From Anaerococcus degeneri (GTDB lineage Bacteria; Bacillota; Clostridia; Tissierellales; Peptoniphilaceae), in contig NZ_JAGGLO010000003.1 of assembly GCF_017874475.1 (NCBI RefSeq), positions 1-64,000 of the forward strand: a DNA stretch of 64,000 bases, written 5' to 3'. Positions 17,911 through 25,859 of this stretch are shown piece after piece. Positions within the stretch are counted from its first letter, which is position 1. The number at the start of each line of letters is the position of its first letter. The position numbers and the translations under genes are program-made. The notes beneath the pieces are model-generated. The model had not been told where the DNA came from. It did no database searches and saw only the letters and a program-made list of their open reading frames with translations.

Positions 17911-18590
17911 TTTTAACAAGATTTGAAAATGGCAAAAAAATAACCTACCTGGTCACAGATGGTTATGGTTTTGAAGAAATTTCCCAAAATCAAAGTCAAT
18001 TTGAGGATTGTTTTTGCCTAGAAATTGAAAATGACCCTGAAAATGAAAAATTAAGACTCCTTGTTATCCTCTCCCCAATTTTTATTGCAGCCTTTGATAA
18101 CGGAAGTGTAGAACTCGAATTTCTTAAAAAAACCATAGAAAATTCTTCCTATCCTTTTGCCCTATATCCAAATTTTTTTGGGGATTTTGACAAGGACCAA
18201 TATTTCAAGGCTTATGAGACTAAAGACGAAGGAAAAATTACAGAAGATATAATTTTAAGGGAAGATAAGACCATAGAATTTTATTTCAATTTGCTAAAAG
18301 ACACCTATCTGAAATCTCTTCTTGCCATGTTTGATGGCCTTATAGAAAATGATGAAAATAGGAAAATCCTTTTGCAATATTTTGACCAAATGAGAGATGA
18401 TATTGTCATAAATGGTAGAAGGTCAATTTTAGCTAATGGCATCCAGGCTTTTTATCTAAATAAATATGTAGTTGTGTGGATGCTTGACCTTTTTGCCTTT
18501 ATAAAAGAAAATAAAGCTGACGTTTTGCCCTACCTTAATCCAATCATGGACCTGGTAAATGACCTAAAAACGCCAGCCAATATTAAATAA
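17907..18590 (+). CDS. Protein of unknown function, coupled to ybaK
   Basis: The protein has 227 residues, is acidic and has no signal peptide or membrane segment. It has a beta-rich first half ([20 protein letters not shown]) and a helical second half (residues 115-220, including [16 protein letters not shown]). I did not recognise a family. Translation starts at an ATGA overlap with ybaK, so the two genes form an operon. The 3' end overlaps the first bases of a convergent pseudogene by 8 bases. A role linked to the deacylase is not supported by anything in the sequence beyond position. Confidence 0.75.
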   Translation: MILTRFENGKKITYLVTDGYGFEEISQNQSQFEDCFCLEIENDPENEKLRLLVILSPIFIAAFDNGSVELEFLKKTIENSSYPFALYPNFFGDFDKDQYFKAYETKDEGKITEDIILREDKTIEFYFNLLKDTYLKSLLAMFDGLIENDENRKILLQYFDQMRDDIVINGRRSILANGIQAFYLNKYVVVWMLDLFAFIKENKADVLPYLNPIMDLVNDLKTPANIK

Positions 18591-18726
18591 AATTTAGAAG
18601 TGAATCGTAAGATTCTTCTGATAAATATTTTGGGGCCACATCTAAAACGGTGATGGCTCCTTTTTTGCCTTCTTGGCTTAATCTATAAAGAGCCCTAGAA
18701 TAGGCAATATCTACTGCCGCTTTATA
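18583..18726 (-). pseudogene. C-terminal fragment resembling diaminopimelate dehydrogenase (ddh)
   Basis: The last 46 or so codons of an open frame (about residues 56-101 of the fused product) read [20 protein letters not shown] followed by [20 protein letters not shown]. This resembles the C-terminal end of meso-diaminopimelate dehydrogenases of Firmicutes, where a Tyr-Ala-Arg-Ala helix is followed by a (V/I)xD(I/V)xPxYLS motif. The match is from memory of the family, not from a search. It is joined in frame to a dapA fragment, so an internal deletion appears to have fused the two genes. The first 250 or so residues of ddh are absent. Confidence 0.6.
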
Positions 18727-19072
18727 GTCAAGCTCACCACTCGCATCCTTGATTCCTACTATATTTTTTATTAGAGATAATTTTTCTACAGTTTCAATGT
18801 CAATAGACACATTGGTCCTTGATGGAACTGTATATAAAATTATTGGTAGGTCCGTACTTTCTGCTATGGTTTTAAAGTGCAGATTCAAACCTTCCTTAGT
18901 GTCGCCTTATTGTAATAAGGAGTCACCACAAGAGGGCCATCTAAGCCCTTTATTTCACTAACTTTTTTAGAAAAATCAGCCGGTGTCCTTGTATTATTTG
19001 AACCAGTACCTGCTATTACAGGGATTCTTCCATCAATTTTCTCTACTGTGTATTTTATTAGATCGTATACTT
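18727..19072 (-). pseudogene. dapA: dapA (4-hydroxy-tetrahydrodipicolinate synthase) internal fragment, frameshifted
   Basis: Two reading frames together encode the middle of DapA. First comes DLIKYTVEKIDGRIPVIAGT then GSNNTRTPADFS and [13 protein letters not shown]. After a one-base shift around 18896-18903 the frame continues as [20 protein letters not shown] and [19 protein letters not shown], ending [11 protein letters not shown]. The intact enzyme is about 290 residues and includes a further 120 that are missing here. Both ends are fused to other genes: asd at the 5' end and a ddh-like fragment at the 3' end. It cannot make an active enzyme. Confidence 0.85.
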
Positions 19073-19143
19073 CTTTCCTCTAAGATTTCCCTAATCTTAC
19101 TTCCAACTAATCCACTTGCACCAACTACCGCTACATTTACCAT
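19073..19143 (-). pseudogene. asd: asd (aspartate-semialdehyde dehydrogenase) N-terminal fragment
   Basis: An ATG at 19143 with a good ribosome-binding site (GGAGAATAAA) starts VNVAVVGASGLVGSKIREIL, the nucleotide-binding N-terminus of Asd. The match stops after about 24 codons, where dapA sequence begins in another frame. The intact enzyme would be about 330-360 residues, so more than 90 percent is lost. The preserved start and ribosome-binding site show that this was a normal operon junction after lysA. Confidence 0.8.
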
Positions 19144-19144
19144 T

Positions 19145-19335
19145 TTATTCTCCTTTATATTCACAATCATTTTTTATTAAATCTTCTAAAGATTCTCTTT
19201 TTACCGCAAGATAAGCCCCGTCATCTTCAACAAAAACCACAGCCGGTTTTAGGAGTTTATTGTAATTTGAACTCATCGCCAACGAATAAGCTCCGGTGTT
19301 ATCAACAACAAGTATATCTCCTCTTTTTTGGATAA
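19145..19335 (-). pseudogene. lysA: lysA (diaminopimelate decarboxylase) C-terminal fragment
   Basis: The last 63 or so codons read KRGDILVVDNTGAYSLAMSS, then NYNKLLKPAVVFVEDDGAYL and AVKRESLEDL. This is the conserved LysA C-terminus, including the Gly-Ala-Tyr motif that completes the pyridoxal-phosphate site. The open frame extends upstream to an ATG at 19399, but those bases lie in the terminator of the CoA-transferase gene and show no LysA similarity. About 350 N-terminal residues are missing. The stop is one base before the asd start, so the original operon order was lysA then asd. Confidence 0.85.
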
Positions 19336-19373
19336 GGCCTAGCAAATAGAAAAAGTAGGACAAATTGTAAAAA

Positions 19374-19413
19374 AAAGAAAAACCAGAGCCAGGATTCATA
19401 TCCCGCTCTGGTT
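19374..19413 (-). terminator. Terminator of the CoA-transferase gene
   Basis: Minus-strand 9-base-pair perfect stem AACCAGAGC / GCTCTGGTT with a 15-base loop, followed by a T-rich tract (TTTTCTTTTTTTT partly inside). It lies 11 bases after the stop of the gene at 19424 and immediately before the lysine-gene ruins. Confidence 0.88.
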
Positions 19414-19423
19414 TTTAAAATTC

Positions 19424-20773
19424 TTAGATTCTCTTATTAGTATTTCTCCAAATACCGATATCTTCTGCTGCCTTGATTAACTCATCCCTATTGTCTGGGT
19501 GGGCTAGGCTTACAAGAGCTTCTGCTGCTTGCCAGGTTGTTAGACCTTTGAAGTTTACAATGCCTTGTTCTGTTGCAATGTAATGTGTGTTGCTTCTTAC
19601 GGCTGTGGCTTGGGTGCCTGGTACGAATGTTGGAACGATGTTTGAAATTCTCTTGCCATCTTTATCAACTCTTGATGAGTTAAGGGCAATTATTGACCTT
19701 CCGCCTTTTGACCTATAAGCACCTAATACAAAGTCTAGGGCTCCGCCTGCTCCAGAAATGTGTTTAGTTCCAAAGGATTCAGCAGAAATTTGTCCCCAAA
19801 GGTCCACTTGTAAAACTGTATTGATTGAAACAAAGTTATCAAGAGATGCTATTACATCAATATCATTTACATAGTCAACTGGAGCTGCCATTAGCTCTTC
19901 GTTATCATCTATATAATCATAAAGTTCTTGGCTACCGGCTGCGAAAGCATATGTTTGACGTCCAACATCTATATTCTTCTTGCGTCCTGTAATCCTGCCT
20001 GCTAGGGCCATTTCCCTAAAGGCATCAACATACATTTCTGAGTGAACACCAAGGTCTTTTAGGTCAGATTTTGCAATTTCTGATCCGATAGCGTTAGGTA
20101 GTCCGCCTATACCTATTTGGATAGTATCTCCATCACGAAGCATATCTACAACAAAGCTTGCTGCCCTAAGTTCTTCTTCACCAAATGAAGCCTTTGGAAG
20201 TGTTAGCATTGGATAATTTGAAGATTGGTAAACATAATCTACATCTTTGATATTTATAAAGTTATCATATCCACCTAGGGCTCTTGGAACATTTTCATTT
20301 ATTTCAAGTATTACCTTATCAGCTGTTTCAAACGATGCCATAGCGTGACTTACAGATACACCAAAATTGAAGTTTCCGTGCTTATCCATTGGACTAACTT
20401 GGAATACTGAAACTGCAGCTTTTGGAGCATTTTCTCTGATATATCTTGGTAGCTCGCTGTATTTGATTGGTATAAAGAAAGCATTATAGTCTTTTGAATT
20501 GATTAACTTTCTTTCTATACCTGATGAGTGCCAAGAATGGTAGGTAATATGTTCTCCTGTTGGATCAGCTGTAGCTGTTGGTGAATTGTAAGAAAGGATT
20601 CCTCCCCTTACCTTTACGTCTTTTAATTCATTTACTCTTTCAGCTAAGGCCTTATCGAAGTCAATAGGTGTTAGGGCGCACCATCCCATTTCTACCCAGT
20701 CGCCGTCCTTAACCATAGCTGCTGCTTCTTTTGCAGTGATTAGTTTTTCTTCATATAATTTTTTAAAATCCAT
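19424..20773 (-). CDS. Butyryl-CoA:acetate CoA-transferase (acetyl-CoA hydrolase/transferase family)
   Basis: The 449-residue protein belongs to the family I CoA-transferases that exchange CoA between butyryl-CoA and acetate, or 4-hydroxybutyrate in some members. Diagnostic pieces are GDTIQIGIGGLPNAIGSEIA, the SAESFGTKHISGAGGALDFV loop and THYIATEQGIVNFKGLT near the C-terminus. The short length and closeness to a complete set of butyrate genes favour the terminal butyrate-forming enzyme. A 4-hydroxybutyrate transferase cannot be excluded. It is transcribed alone from its own promoter (20814-20843) and ends at its own terminator. Confidence 0.82.
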   Translation of the reverse strand: MDFKKLYEEKLITAKEAAAMVKDGDWVEMGWCALTPIDFDKALAERVNELKDVKVRGGILSYNSPTATADPTGEHITYHSWHSSGIERKLINSKDYNAFFIPIKYSELPRYIRENAPKAAVSVFQVSPMDKHGNFNFGVSVSHAMASFETADKVILEINENVPRALGGYDNFINIKDVDYVYQSSNYPMLTLPKASFGEEELRAASFVVDMLRDGDTIQIGIGGLPNAIGSEIAKSDLKDLGVHSEMYVDAFREMALAGRITGRKKNIDVGRQTYAFAAGSQELYDYIDDNEELMAAPVDYVNDIDVIASLDNFVSINTVLQVDLWGQISAESFGTKHISGAGGALDFVLGAYRSKGGRSIIALNSSRVDKDGKRISNIVPTFVPGTQATAVRSNTHYIATEQGIVNFKGLTTWQAAEALVSLAHPDNRDELIKAAEDIGIWRNTNKRI

Positions 20774-20790
20774 ATAAACCCCTTTTATAA

Positions 20791-20800
20791 TATCGTTTTC
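20791..20800 (-). promoter_or_regulatory. cre-like sequence GAAAACGATA in the CoA-transferase leader
   Basis: The sequence GAAAACGATA (20800-20791) lies between the promoter and start of the CoA-transferase gene. Similar sequences occur in the crt leader (TGTAAACGAT, 23810-23801) and upstream of glcD (GAAAACGATTG, 27275-27265). They resemble a half of the catabolite-responsive element (consensus TGWAANCGNTNWCA) bound by CcpA, but none matches fully. The repeated occurrence at butyrate genes is the evidence. Confidence 0.35.
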
Positions 20801-20813
20801 TTATGATATTAAC

Positions 20814-20843
20814 TATATACCCATAATTGAAAATTATTATCAA
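20814..20843 (-). promoter_or_regulatory. Promoter of the CoA-transferase gene
   Basis: Minus-strand TTGATA (20843-20838), 18-base spacer, TATATA (20819-20814). The start codon is at 20773, so the leader would be about 35 bases. It lies after the thlA terminator, so the gene can be expressed separately from crt-hbd-thlA. Confidence 0.55.
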
Positions 20844-20881
20844 TCTTTAGTTAAATTTTTAATATTTTATCGAAAATTAAC

Positions 20882-20919
20882 AAAAAAAGGCATGCAGATA
20901 AGAACTACCTGCATACCTT
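20882..20919 (-). terminator. Terminator after thlA
   Basis: Minus-strand stem AAGGTATGCAGGTAG / TTATCTGCATGCCTT, nearly complementary, with a short loop, followed by a run of seven T. It begins 10 bases after the thlA stop and ends the crt-hbd-thlA transcript. Confidence 0.85.
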
Positions 20920-20929
20920 AAAATTTATC

Positions 20930-22111
20930 TTATCTTTCTACTATAACTGCAGTACCCATACCGCCACCTATACAAAGTGTTGCGATACCTTTTTTAGAAT
21001 CTCTCTTTTGCATTTCATATAGAAGTGTTGTAAGGATTCTTGCTCCTGATGCACCAACTGGGTGACCGATAGCAATAGCTCCACCGTTTACGTTAACTAT
21101 GTCTGTATTTAGACCTAGTTCTTTGATTACTGATAAAGCTTGGGCTGCGAAAGCTTCGTTAGCTTCGATTAGGTCGATGTCTTCAAGTGTTAGGTTAGCT
21201 TTTTCTAGAGCTTTTCTAACTGTTGGGATTGGGCCTGTACCCATGATCTTTGGATCAACACCTTCTGTAGCATAGCTTACGATTGTAGCAAGTGGAGTAA
21301 CGCCAAGTTCTTTAGCTTTTTCTTCACTCATTACTACTAGACAAGCTGCTCCGTCGTTGATACCTGAAGCGTTAGCTGCTGTAACTGTACCGTCTTTGAT
21401 GAAAGCTGGTCTTAGGCCAGAAATGCTTTCTGTTGTAACGCCTTCTTTGATATATTCATCAGTGTCAACTACTGTTACTTTGCCTTTTCTACCCTTAACT
21501 TCTACTGGCACGATTTCGTCTTTGAATCTGCCTTCAGCTCTAGCTTTTGCTGCTTTTTGTTGGCTTCCTGCAGCAAGTTCGTCTTGTTCTTCTCTAGTTA
21601 GACCGAATTTTTCAGCTATATTTTCTGCAGTAACTCCCATATGGTAGTCATTGAATGCGTCCCAAAGTCCGTCTTTGATCATTTCATCGACAACTTTTTT
21701 ATCACCCATTCTTGCTCCCCATCTTTCGTCTGTTAGAAGGTATGGAGCGTTAGACATTGATTCTGTACCACCAGCTAAAACTACATCACAGTCACCTGCA
21801 AGAATCATTTGAGCTGCTAAAGATACAGATCTAAGACCTGAACCACAAACGATGTTTAGGGTCATTGCTGGTTTTTCTATTGGAATACCTGCGTCTAGTG
21901 CGATTTGTCTAGCGATATTTTGGCCGTTACCTGCTTGAAGTACACAACCAAGGATTGATTCATCTATATCTTCTGGTTTGATACCAGCTCTTTCGATGGC
22001 TGCTTTAGCTGCTACTGCACCTAGTTCTCTTGCTGTAACTGTTTTGAATGCTCCGCCGTAAGCACCAACTGGTGTTCTTGCTGCACTTGCTATAACTACT
22101 TTTCTTGTCAT
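20930..22111 (-). CDS. thlA: Acetyl-CoA acetyltransferase (thiolase)
   Basis: The 393-residue biosynthetic thiolase condenses two acetyl-CoA to acetoacetyl-CoA, the first step to butyrate. The nucleophilic Cys lies in [12 protein letters not shown] near residue 88. The catalytic His is in [18 protein letters not shown] and the second Cys is in [13 protein letters not shown] at the C-terminus. It is the third gene of a crt-hbd-thlA operon, 35 bases after hbd, with a ribosome-binding site AGGAG. The amino-acid pattern is typical of clostridial ThlA. Confidence 0.96.
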   Translation of the reverse strand: MTRKVVIASAARTPVGAYGGAFKTVTARELGAVAAKAAIERAGIKPEDIDESILGCVLQAGNGQNIARQIALDAGIPIEKPAMTLNIVCGSGLRSVSLAAQMILAGDCDVVLAGGTESMSNAPYLLTDERWGARMGDKKVVDEMIKDGLWDAFNDYHMGVTAENIAEKFGLTREEQDELAAGSQQKAAKARAEGRFKDEIVPVEVKGRKGKVTVVDTDEYIKEGVTTESISGLRPAFIKDGTVTAANASGINDGAACLVVMSEEKAKELGVTPLATIVSYATEGVDPKIMGTGPIPTVRKALEKANLTLEDIDLIEANEAFAAQALSVIKELGLNTDIVNVNGGAIAIGHPVGASGARILTTLLYEMQKRDSKKGIATLCIGGGMGTAVIVER

Positions 22112-22146
22112 AATTTCTCCTTTAATTTCTCTTAAATCTATTTATC

Positions 22147-22989
22147 TTATTTGCTGTAATCGTAGAAGCCTTTGCCTGTTTTTCTACCAAGGTCTCCAGC
22201 TCTTACCATTTGTCTTAATAGTGGGCATGGTCTATATTTGCTATCACCAAATTCATTGTAAAGAACTCCCATAATAGCTAGGCATGTATCAAGACCTATA
22301 AGATCTCCTAGAGCAAGAGGTCCCATTGGGTGGTTTGCACCAAGTTGCATACCCTTATCAATATCTTCTACACTTGCAAGACCATCAGCTAATACGCCAA
22401 CTGCTTCGTTGATCATTGGGATAAGAAGTCTATTTACTACGAATCCTGGACCTTCTTTAACTTCGATAGGTTGTTTGCCAAGATCTTCAGCTAGTTTAAA
22501 AATTGCTTGGTTTGTTTCATCAGATGTGTGAAGACCTCTGATAACTTCAACAAGTTTCATAACTGGAACTGGATTGAAGAAGTGCATACCAATTACTTTT
22601 TCAGGTCTTTTTGTAACAGCTGCTATGTCTGTAATTGAAAGTGAAGATGTGTTTGAAGCAAGGATTGCGCCTTCTTTAACAACTTCATCTAATTCTTTAA
22701 AGATTTCTTTTTTAAGTTTTGGATTTTCTGTTGCAGCTTCAATTACTATGTCACAATCAGCTAAATCTTTAACTTCTGTTGTATAAGAAATGTTTGCTAG
22801 AGCTTTTTCTTTAGCTTCTTCAGTCATTCTTTCTTTTGATACCATTTTTGTATAAGATTTTTCTATTCTTGCCTTGCAAGCATCTAGAAATTCATCTTTG
22901 ATATCTCTTACAACTACTTCATAATTTTTAGCAGCAGTTTCTACAATACCGCCACCCATGATTCCTGATCCGATTACACCTATTTTCAT
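22147..22989 (-). CDS. hbd: 3-hydroxybutyryl-CoA dehydrogenase
   Basis: This 280-residue enzyme reduces acetoacetyl-CoA to 3-hydroxybutyryl-CoA. The dinucleotide-binding motif is [13 protein letters not shown] at residues 3-15. The catalytic region contains [19 protein letters not shown] and [18 protein letters not shown], and the C-terminal domain has [17 protein letters not shown]. The length is standard. It lies 12 bases after crt and 35 before thlA in one transcript, so the operon order is crt, hbd, thlA. Confidence 0.97.
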   Translation of the reverse strand: MKIGVIGSGIMGGGIVETAAKNYEVVVRDIKDEFLDACKARIEKSYTKMVSKERMTEEAKEKALANISYTTEVKDLADCDIVIEAATENPKLKKEIFKELDEVVKEGAILASNTSSLSITDIAAVTKRPEKVIGMHFFNPVPVMKLVEVIRGLHTSDETNQAIFKLAEDLGKQPIEVKEGPGFVVNRLLIPMINEAVGVLADGLASVEDIDKGMQLGANHPMGPLALGDLIGLDTCLAIMGVLYNEFGDSKYRPCPLLRQMVRAGDLGRKTGKGFYDYSK

Positions 22990-23001
22990 TAAAAATCTCC
23001 T

Positions 23002-23781
23002 TTATTTATTTTTAAATTCAGCTTTACCTTTATTGATAAAAGCGTTCATTCCTGTTTTTTGATCTTCTGTTGAGAAGGTTAGGGCAAATAAGTTTTCTTC
23101 AACTTTGATTGCGCTGTCTATATCTACTTGACCACCTACGTTTATAGCTTCTTTTGAAGCCCTAACTGCAACTGGTGCGTTAGAAGCGATTTTTTCTGCA
23201 AGTTTTTGTACAGTTTCTTCAAGCTTATCTGCTTCTACTACTTCTTGAACTAGGCCAATTTCGTAAGCCTTGTCAGCCTTGATGTTGTTTGCTGTATAAA
23301 TTAGATATTTAGCATAACCTGGTCCAACTAATCTTTGAAGTCTTTGTGTACCTGCAAAACCTGGAGTAATACCAAGACCTACTTCTGGTTGACCAAATAA
23401 AGCCTTATCGCTTGCAATCCTGAAATCACAGCTCATAGCGATTTCACATCCACCACCAAGAGCAAAGCCGTTAATTTGTGCTATAACTGGAATTGGTAGG
23501 CTTTCAAGTTTTCTAAATACGTGAAGACCTTTGTAACCAAATTCCTTAGCTTCGATAGCTGTAAGTGTTGACATTTCTTTAATATCTGCACCTGCAACAA
23601 AGCTTCTGCCTTCGCCTGTAAGTATTGCTACCCTAAGATCTTTGTTAGCTCTAACTTCATCTAATAGTGTGTTTAGTTCGTCTAGTACTTCTGAGTTAAG
23701 TGCGTTTAAAGCTTCTGGTCTGTTGATAGTTATTTTTGCTATGTGACCATTAACTTCATATTTTACAGTTTTGTAAGTCAT
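23002..23781 (-). CDS. crt: 3-hydroxybutyryl-CoA dehydratase (crotonase)
   Basis: A 259-residue crotonase-fold enzyme converting 3-hydroxybutyryl-CoA to crotonyl-CoA. The oxyanion-hole loops are GEGRSFVAGADIKEM and INGFALGGGCEIAMS; the latter includes a catalytic Glu. The second catalytic Glu is in GQPEVGLGITPGFAGTQRL. The first gene of crt-hbd-thlA, it has a strong promoter at 23871-23898 and a leader of about 80 bases. The ATG at 23781 follows a GGGGG ribosome-binding site at close spacing. Confidence 0.96.
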   Translation of the reverse strand: MTYKTVKYEVNGHIAKITINRPEALNALNSEVLDELNTLLDEVRANKDLRVAILTGEGRSFVAGADIKEMSTLTAIEAKEFGYKGLHVFRKLESLPIPVIAQINGFALGGGCEIAMSCDFRIASDKALFGQPEVGLGITPGFAGTQRLQRLVGPGYAKYLIYTANNIKADKAYEIGLVQEVVEADKLEETVQKLAEKIASNAPVAVRASKEAINVGGQVDIDSAIKVEENLFALTFSTEDQKTGMNAFINKGKAEFKNK

Positions 23782-23800
23782 CCATCCCCCTTAGAATTAA

Positions 23801-23940
23801 ATCGTTTACAAATTTTTCTTAGTACAAAGCTTCCTTAAACTTTATACCCAATTTCCGTTCTTATACTTATATTATAACAGTTGATATTTTTTTGTCAATC
23901 TTTTTTTGTATTTTTTTTAACAAGATTTACAAACGATTTT
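23801..23940 (-). promoter_or_regulatory. Inverted pair of AAATCGTTT(G/A)(T/C)AAAT-like sites flanking the crt promoter
   Basis: The minus strand has AAAATCGTTTGTAAAT (23940-23925) upstream of the -35 box and ATTTGTAAACGATTT (23813-23799) in the leader. The two are near-exact inverted copies of one another, about 125 bases apart, and straddle the promoter. This is the arrangement of a repressor that loops DNA or of two cre-like sites. No cognate regulator is encoded nearby. The site identity is inference. Confidence 0.4.
23871..23898 (-). promoter_or_regulatory. Promoter of the crt-hbd-thlA operon
   Basis: Minus-strand TTGACA (23898-23893), 16-base spacer, TATAAT (23876-23871). Both hexamers are consensus. 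It lies between the etfA terminator and crt, making crt-hbd-thlA a separate unit from bcd-etfBA. Confidence 0.85.
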
Positions 23941-23973
23941 CCACTAACTAATTATAGATTTTTTTATCTATAA

Positions 23974-24004
23974 AAGAAAAACCACTATTTGAGAAAATAG
24001 TGGT
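23974..24004 (-). terminator. Terminator after etfA
   Basis: Minus-strand 10-base-pair perfect stem ACCACTATTT / AAATAGTGGT with a 4-base loop, followed by TTTTTC and more T. It lies 12 bases downstream of the etfA stop and ends the bcd-etfB-etfA transcript. Confidence 0.9.
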
Positions 24005-24016
24005 TTAATTTTTATA

Positions 24017-25018
24017 TTAGGCTTTTCTAGCTTTGATTTTTTCTGTTAGGGCTGGAACTATTTCAAATAAGTCTCCAACTATACCATAATCAGCTACATC
24101 AAAGATAGGCGCATCTGGATCTTTGTTTATAGCAATAATTGTATCTGACGCATTGATACCAGCTAAGTGTTGGATAGCTCCAGAAATACCTATTGCTATA
24201 TATACCTTTGGTCCAACAGTTTTACCTGATTGGCCAACTTGGTGAGAGTGTGAAATCCATCCAGCATCTACTGCTGCACGAGATGAACCAACTGTAGCTC
24301 CAAGTGCTTCTGCTAGTTCTTCAATAATTTTGAAGTTAGCTGCTTCACCTAGTCCACGTCCACCAGATACGATATATTCAGCTCCAACTAAGTCTACATC
24401 ATCGCCTTCATCTCTTGGGATAAAGTTAAGAATCTTAGTTCTAATTTCGCCTGTATATTCTATATTATCTTCAATTTCTTCGATATTATCTTTTCTACCT
24501 AATGCTTCTTTAGAGAATACGCCTGGACGTACTGTACCCATTTGTGGTCTAGAATCTGGGCAAAGAATTTGTGCCATTAGGTTACCACCAAAGGCAGGTC
24601 TTGTCCATTGTACGTTGCCTGTTTCAGCGTCAACGTCAAGTTCTGTACAGTCTGCAGTAAGACCTGTGTGTAGTCTAGAAGATACTCTTGGACCTAAATC
24701 TCTACCTTGGTTTGTTGCACCGATTAAGATTGTATTTGGATTATGATTTTCAACTAATTTGCATACAGCGTTTGCGTAAACATCTGTATTGTATTCTTTA
24801 TATATTTCGCCTTCGCATGTGATTATTGCATCAACGCCGTGGTCTTTTACTTCTTCCTTAGCCTTTGATACTTCCTCACCAATTATAACTGCTACTAATT
24901 TTCCACCAAGTGTGTCAGCCATTCTTCTACCTGGATTTAATAATTCAAGTCCTACATTAACAGCTGATCCGTCTTCCTTAGTTTCAACTAATACCCATAG
25001 GTTTTTATTTTCTGACAT
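24017..25018 (-). CDS. etfA: Electron transfer flavoprotein alpha subunit
   Basis: The 333-residue protein carries the Etf-alpha FAD-binding signature near the C-terminus. It includes GKTVGPKVYIAIGISGAIQH, SDTIIAINKDPDAPIFDVAD and YGIVGDLFEIVP. The N-terminal half contains GATNQGRDLGPRVSSRLHTG. With EtfB it accepts or bifurcates electrons between NADH, butyryl-CoA dehydrogenase and ferredoxin in butyrate formers. There is no ferredoxin-type N-terminal domain. The gene lies 9 bases after etfB in the bcd-etfB-etfA operon. Confidence 0.97.
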   Translation of the reverse strand: MSENKNLWVLVETKEDGSAVNVGLELLNPGRRMADTLGGKLVAVIIGEEVSKAKEEVKDHGVDAIITCEGEIYKEYNTDVYANAVCKLVENHNPNTILIGATNQGRDLGPRVSSRLHTGLTADCTELDVDAETGNVQWTRPAFGGNLMAQILCPDSRPQMGTVRPGVFSKEALGRKDNIEEIEDNIEYTGEIRTKILNFIPRDEGDDVDLVGAEYIVSGGRGLGEAANFKIIEELAEALGATVGSSRAAVDAGWISHSHQVGQSGKTVGPKVYIAIGISGAIQHLAGINASDTIIAINKDPDAPIFDVADYGIVGDLFEIVPALTEKIKARKA

Positions 25019-25027
25019 AGTCCCTCC

Positions 25028-25837
25028 TTAAATAAGCTTCTTATCAGCTAATGCTGCAATTAGCTTATCTGCTGCTTCGTCAGCTTCCATATTTTCAAAC
25101 ATTTCGCCAACTTTTTCAACTGTTGGTGTGTAAGATTTATTTACTCTTGTTGGTGAACCTTTTAGACCGATAGCTGTTTCATCTATAGAATCTTTTAGTT
25201 CTTCAAAAGTAATTTGTTCGATGTTAGCTTTTTTAGCTTTTAGTTTGTTCTTGATTTTTGGATATCTTAATTCTTCGTCACCGTATTTTGTAAATGTAAC
25301 AAGTGCTGGAAGAGTCATTTGGATTTCAAGTGCTCCGCCTTCAACTTCTTTAAGAACTTTTAGTCCTTCTTCATTTACTTCTGCAGTGTAACCATAAGTT
25401 ACTTGTGGAAGGTCTAAGTGTTCAGCAAGTTCTGGACCTACTTGTGCAGTATCGCCGTCGATTGCTTGTAGTCCACAAAATACCATGTCTGGTTGGCCTT
25501 CAGTTTCAGCTACTTTTTTGATAGCTTCAGAAAGTATATAAGATGTAGCTAGTGTATCAGAACCACCGAATTTTCTGTCTGTAACTAGGTAAGCATTGTC
25601 AGCACCAACTGCTAGACAGTCTCTAAGCATTTGATCTGCTTGTGGAGGTCCCATTGAGATTACTGTAATCTTAACTTCTGGGTCTTTGTCTTTGATTCTT
25701 AGAGCTTGCTCTAGAGCAAAAGCATCGTAAGTATTAAGGATACTTGGAACGCCTTTTCTAATTAGTGTATTTGTAACCGGATCAATTTTAATTTCATTTG
25801 TATCCGGAACTTGTTTTGCACATACGAATATGTTCAT
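25028..25837 (-). CDS. etfB: Electron transfer flavoprotein beta subunit
   Basis: The 269-residue Etf-beta starts NIFVCAKQVPDTNEIKIDP, the family signature. It contains FCGLQAIDGDTAQVGPELAE and the C-terminal segment GLKGSPTRVNKSYTP. In bifurcating Etfs of butyrate producers the beta subunit binds the bifurcating FAD, and the gene order bcd-etfB-etfA seen here is the classic one. It lies 22 bases after bcd and 9 before etfA. Confidence 0.97.
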   Translation of the reverse strand: MNIFVCAKQVPDTNEIKIDPVTNTLIRKGVPSILNTYDAFALEQALRIKDKDPEVKITVISMGPPQADQMLRDCLAVGADNAYLVTDRKFGGSDTLATSYILSEAIKKVAETEGQPDMVFCGLQAIDGDTAQVGPELAEHLDLPQVTYGYTAEVNEEGLKVLKEVEGGALEIQMTLPALVTFTKYGDEELRYPKIKNKLKAKKANIEQITFEELKDSIDETAIGLKGSPTRVNKSYTPTVEKVGEMFENMEADEAADKLIAALADKKLI

Positions 25838-25859
25838 ATATATCTCCCTTCGATTTATC

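Noticed and set aside
19336-19399. Start of a lysA-like protein at 19399
   Set aside because: These bases belong to the terminator of the CoA-transferase gene and show no LysA similarity. The LysA match begins at about 19335.
23906-23923. Rex-like site upstream of the crt promoter (TTGTTAAAAAAAATACAA)
   Set aside because: The second half-site differs from TTAACAA at three positions and the run of A makes the match likely by chance.
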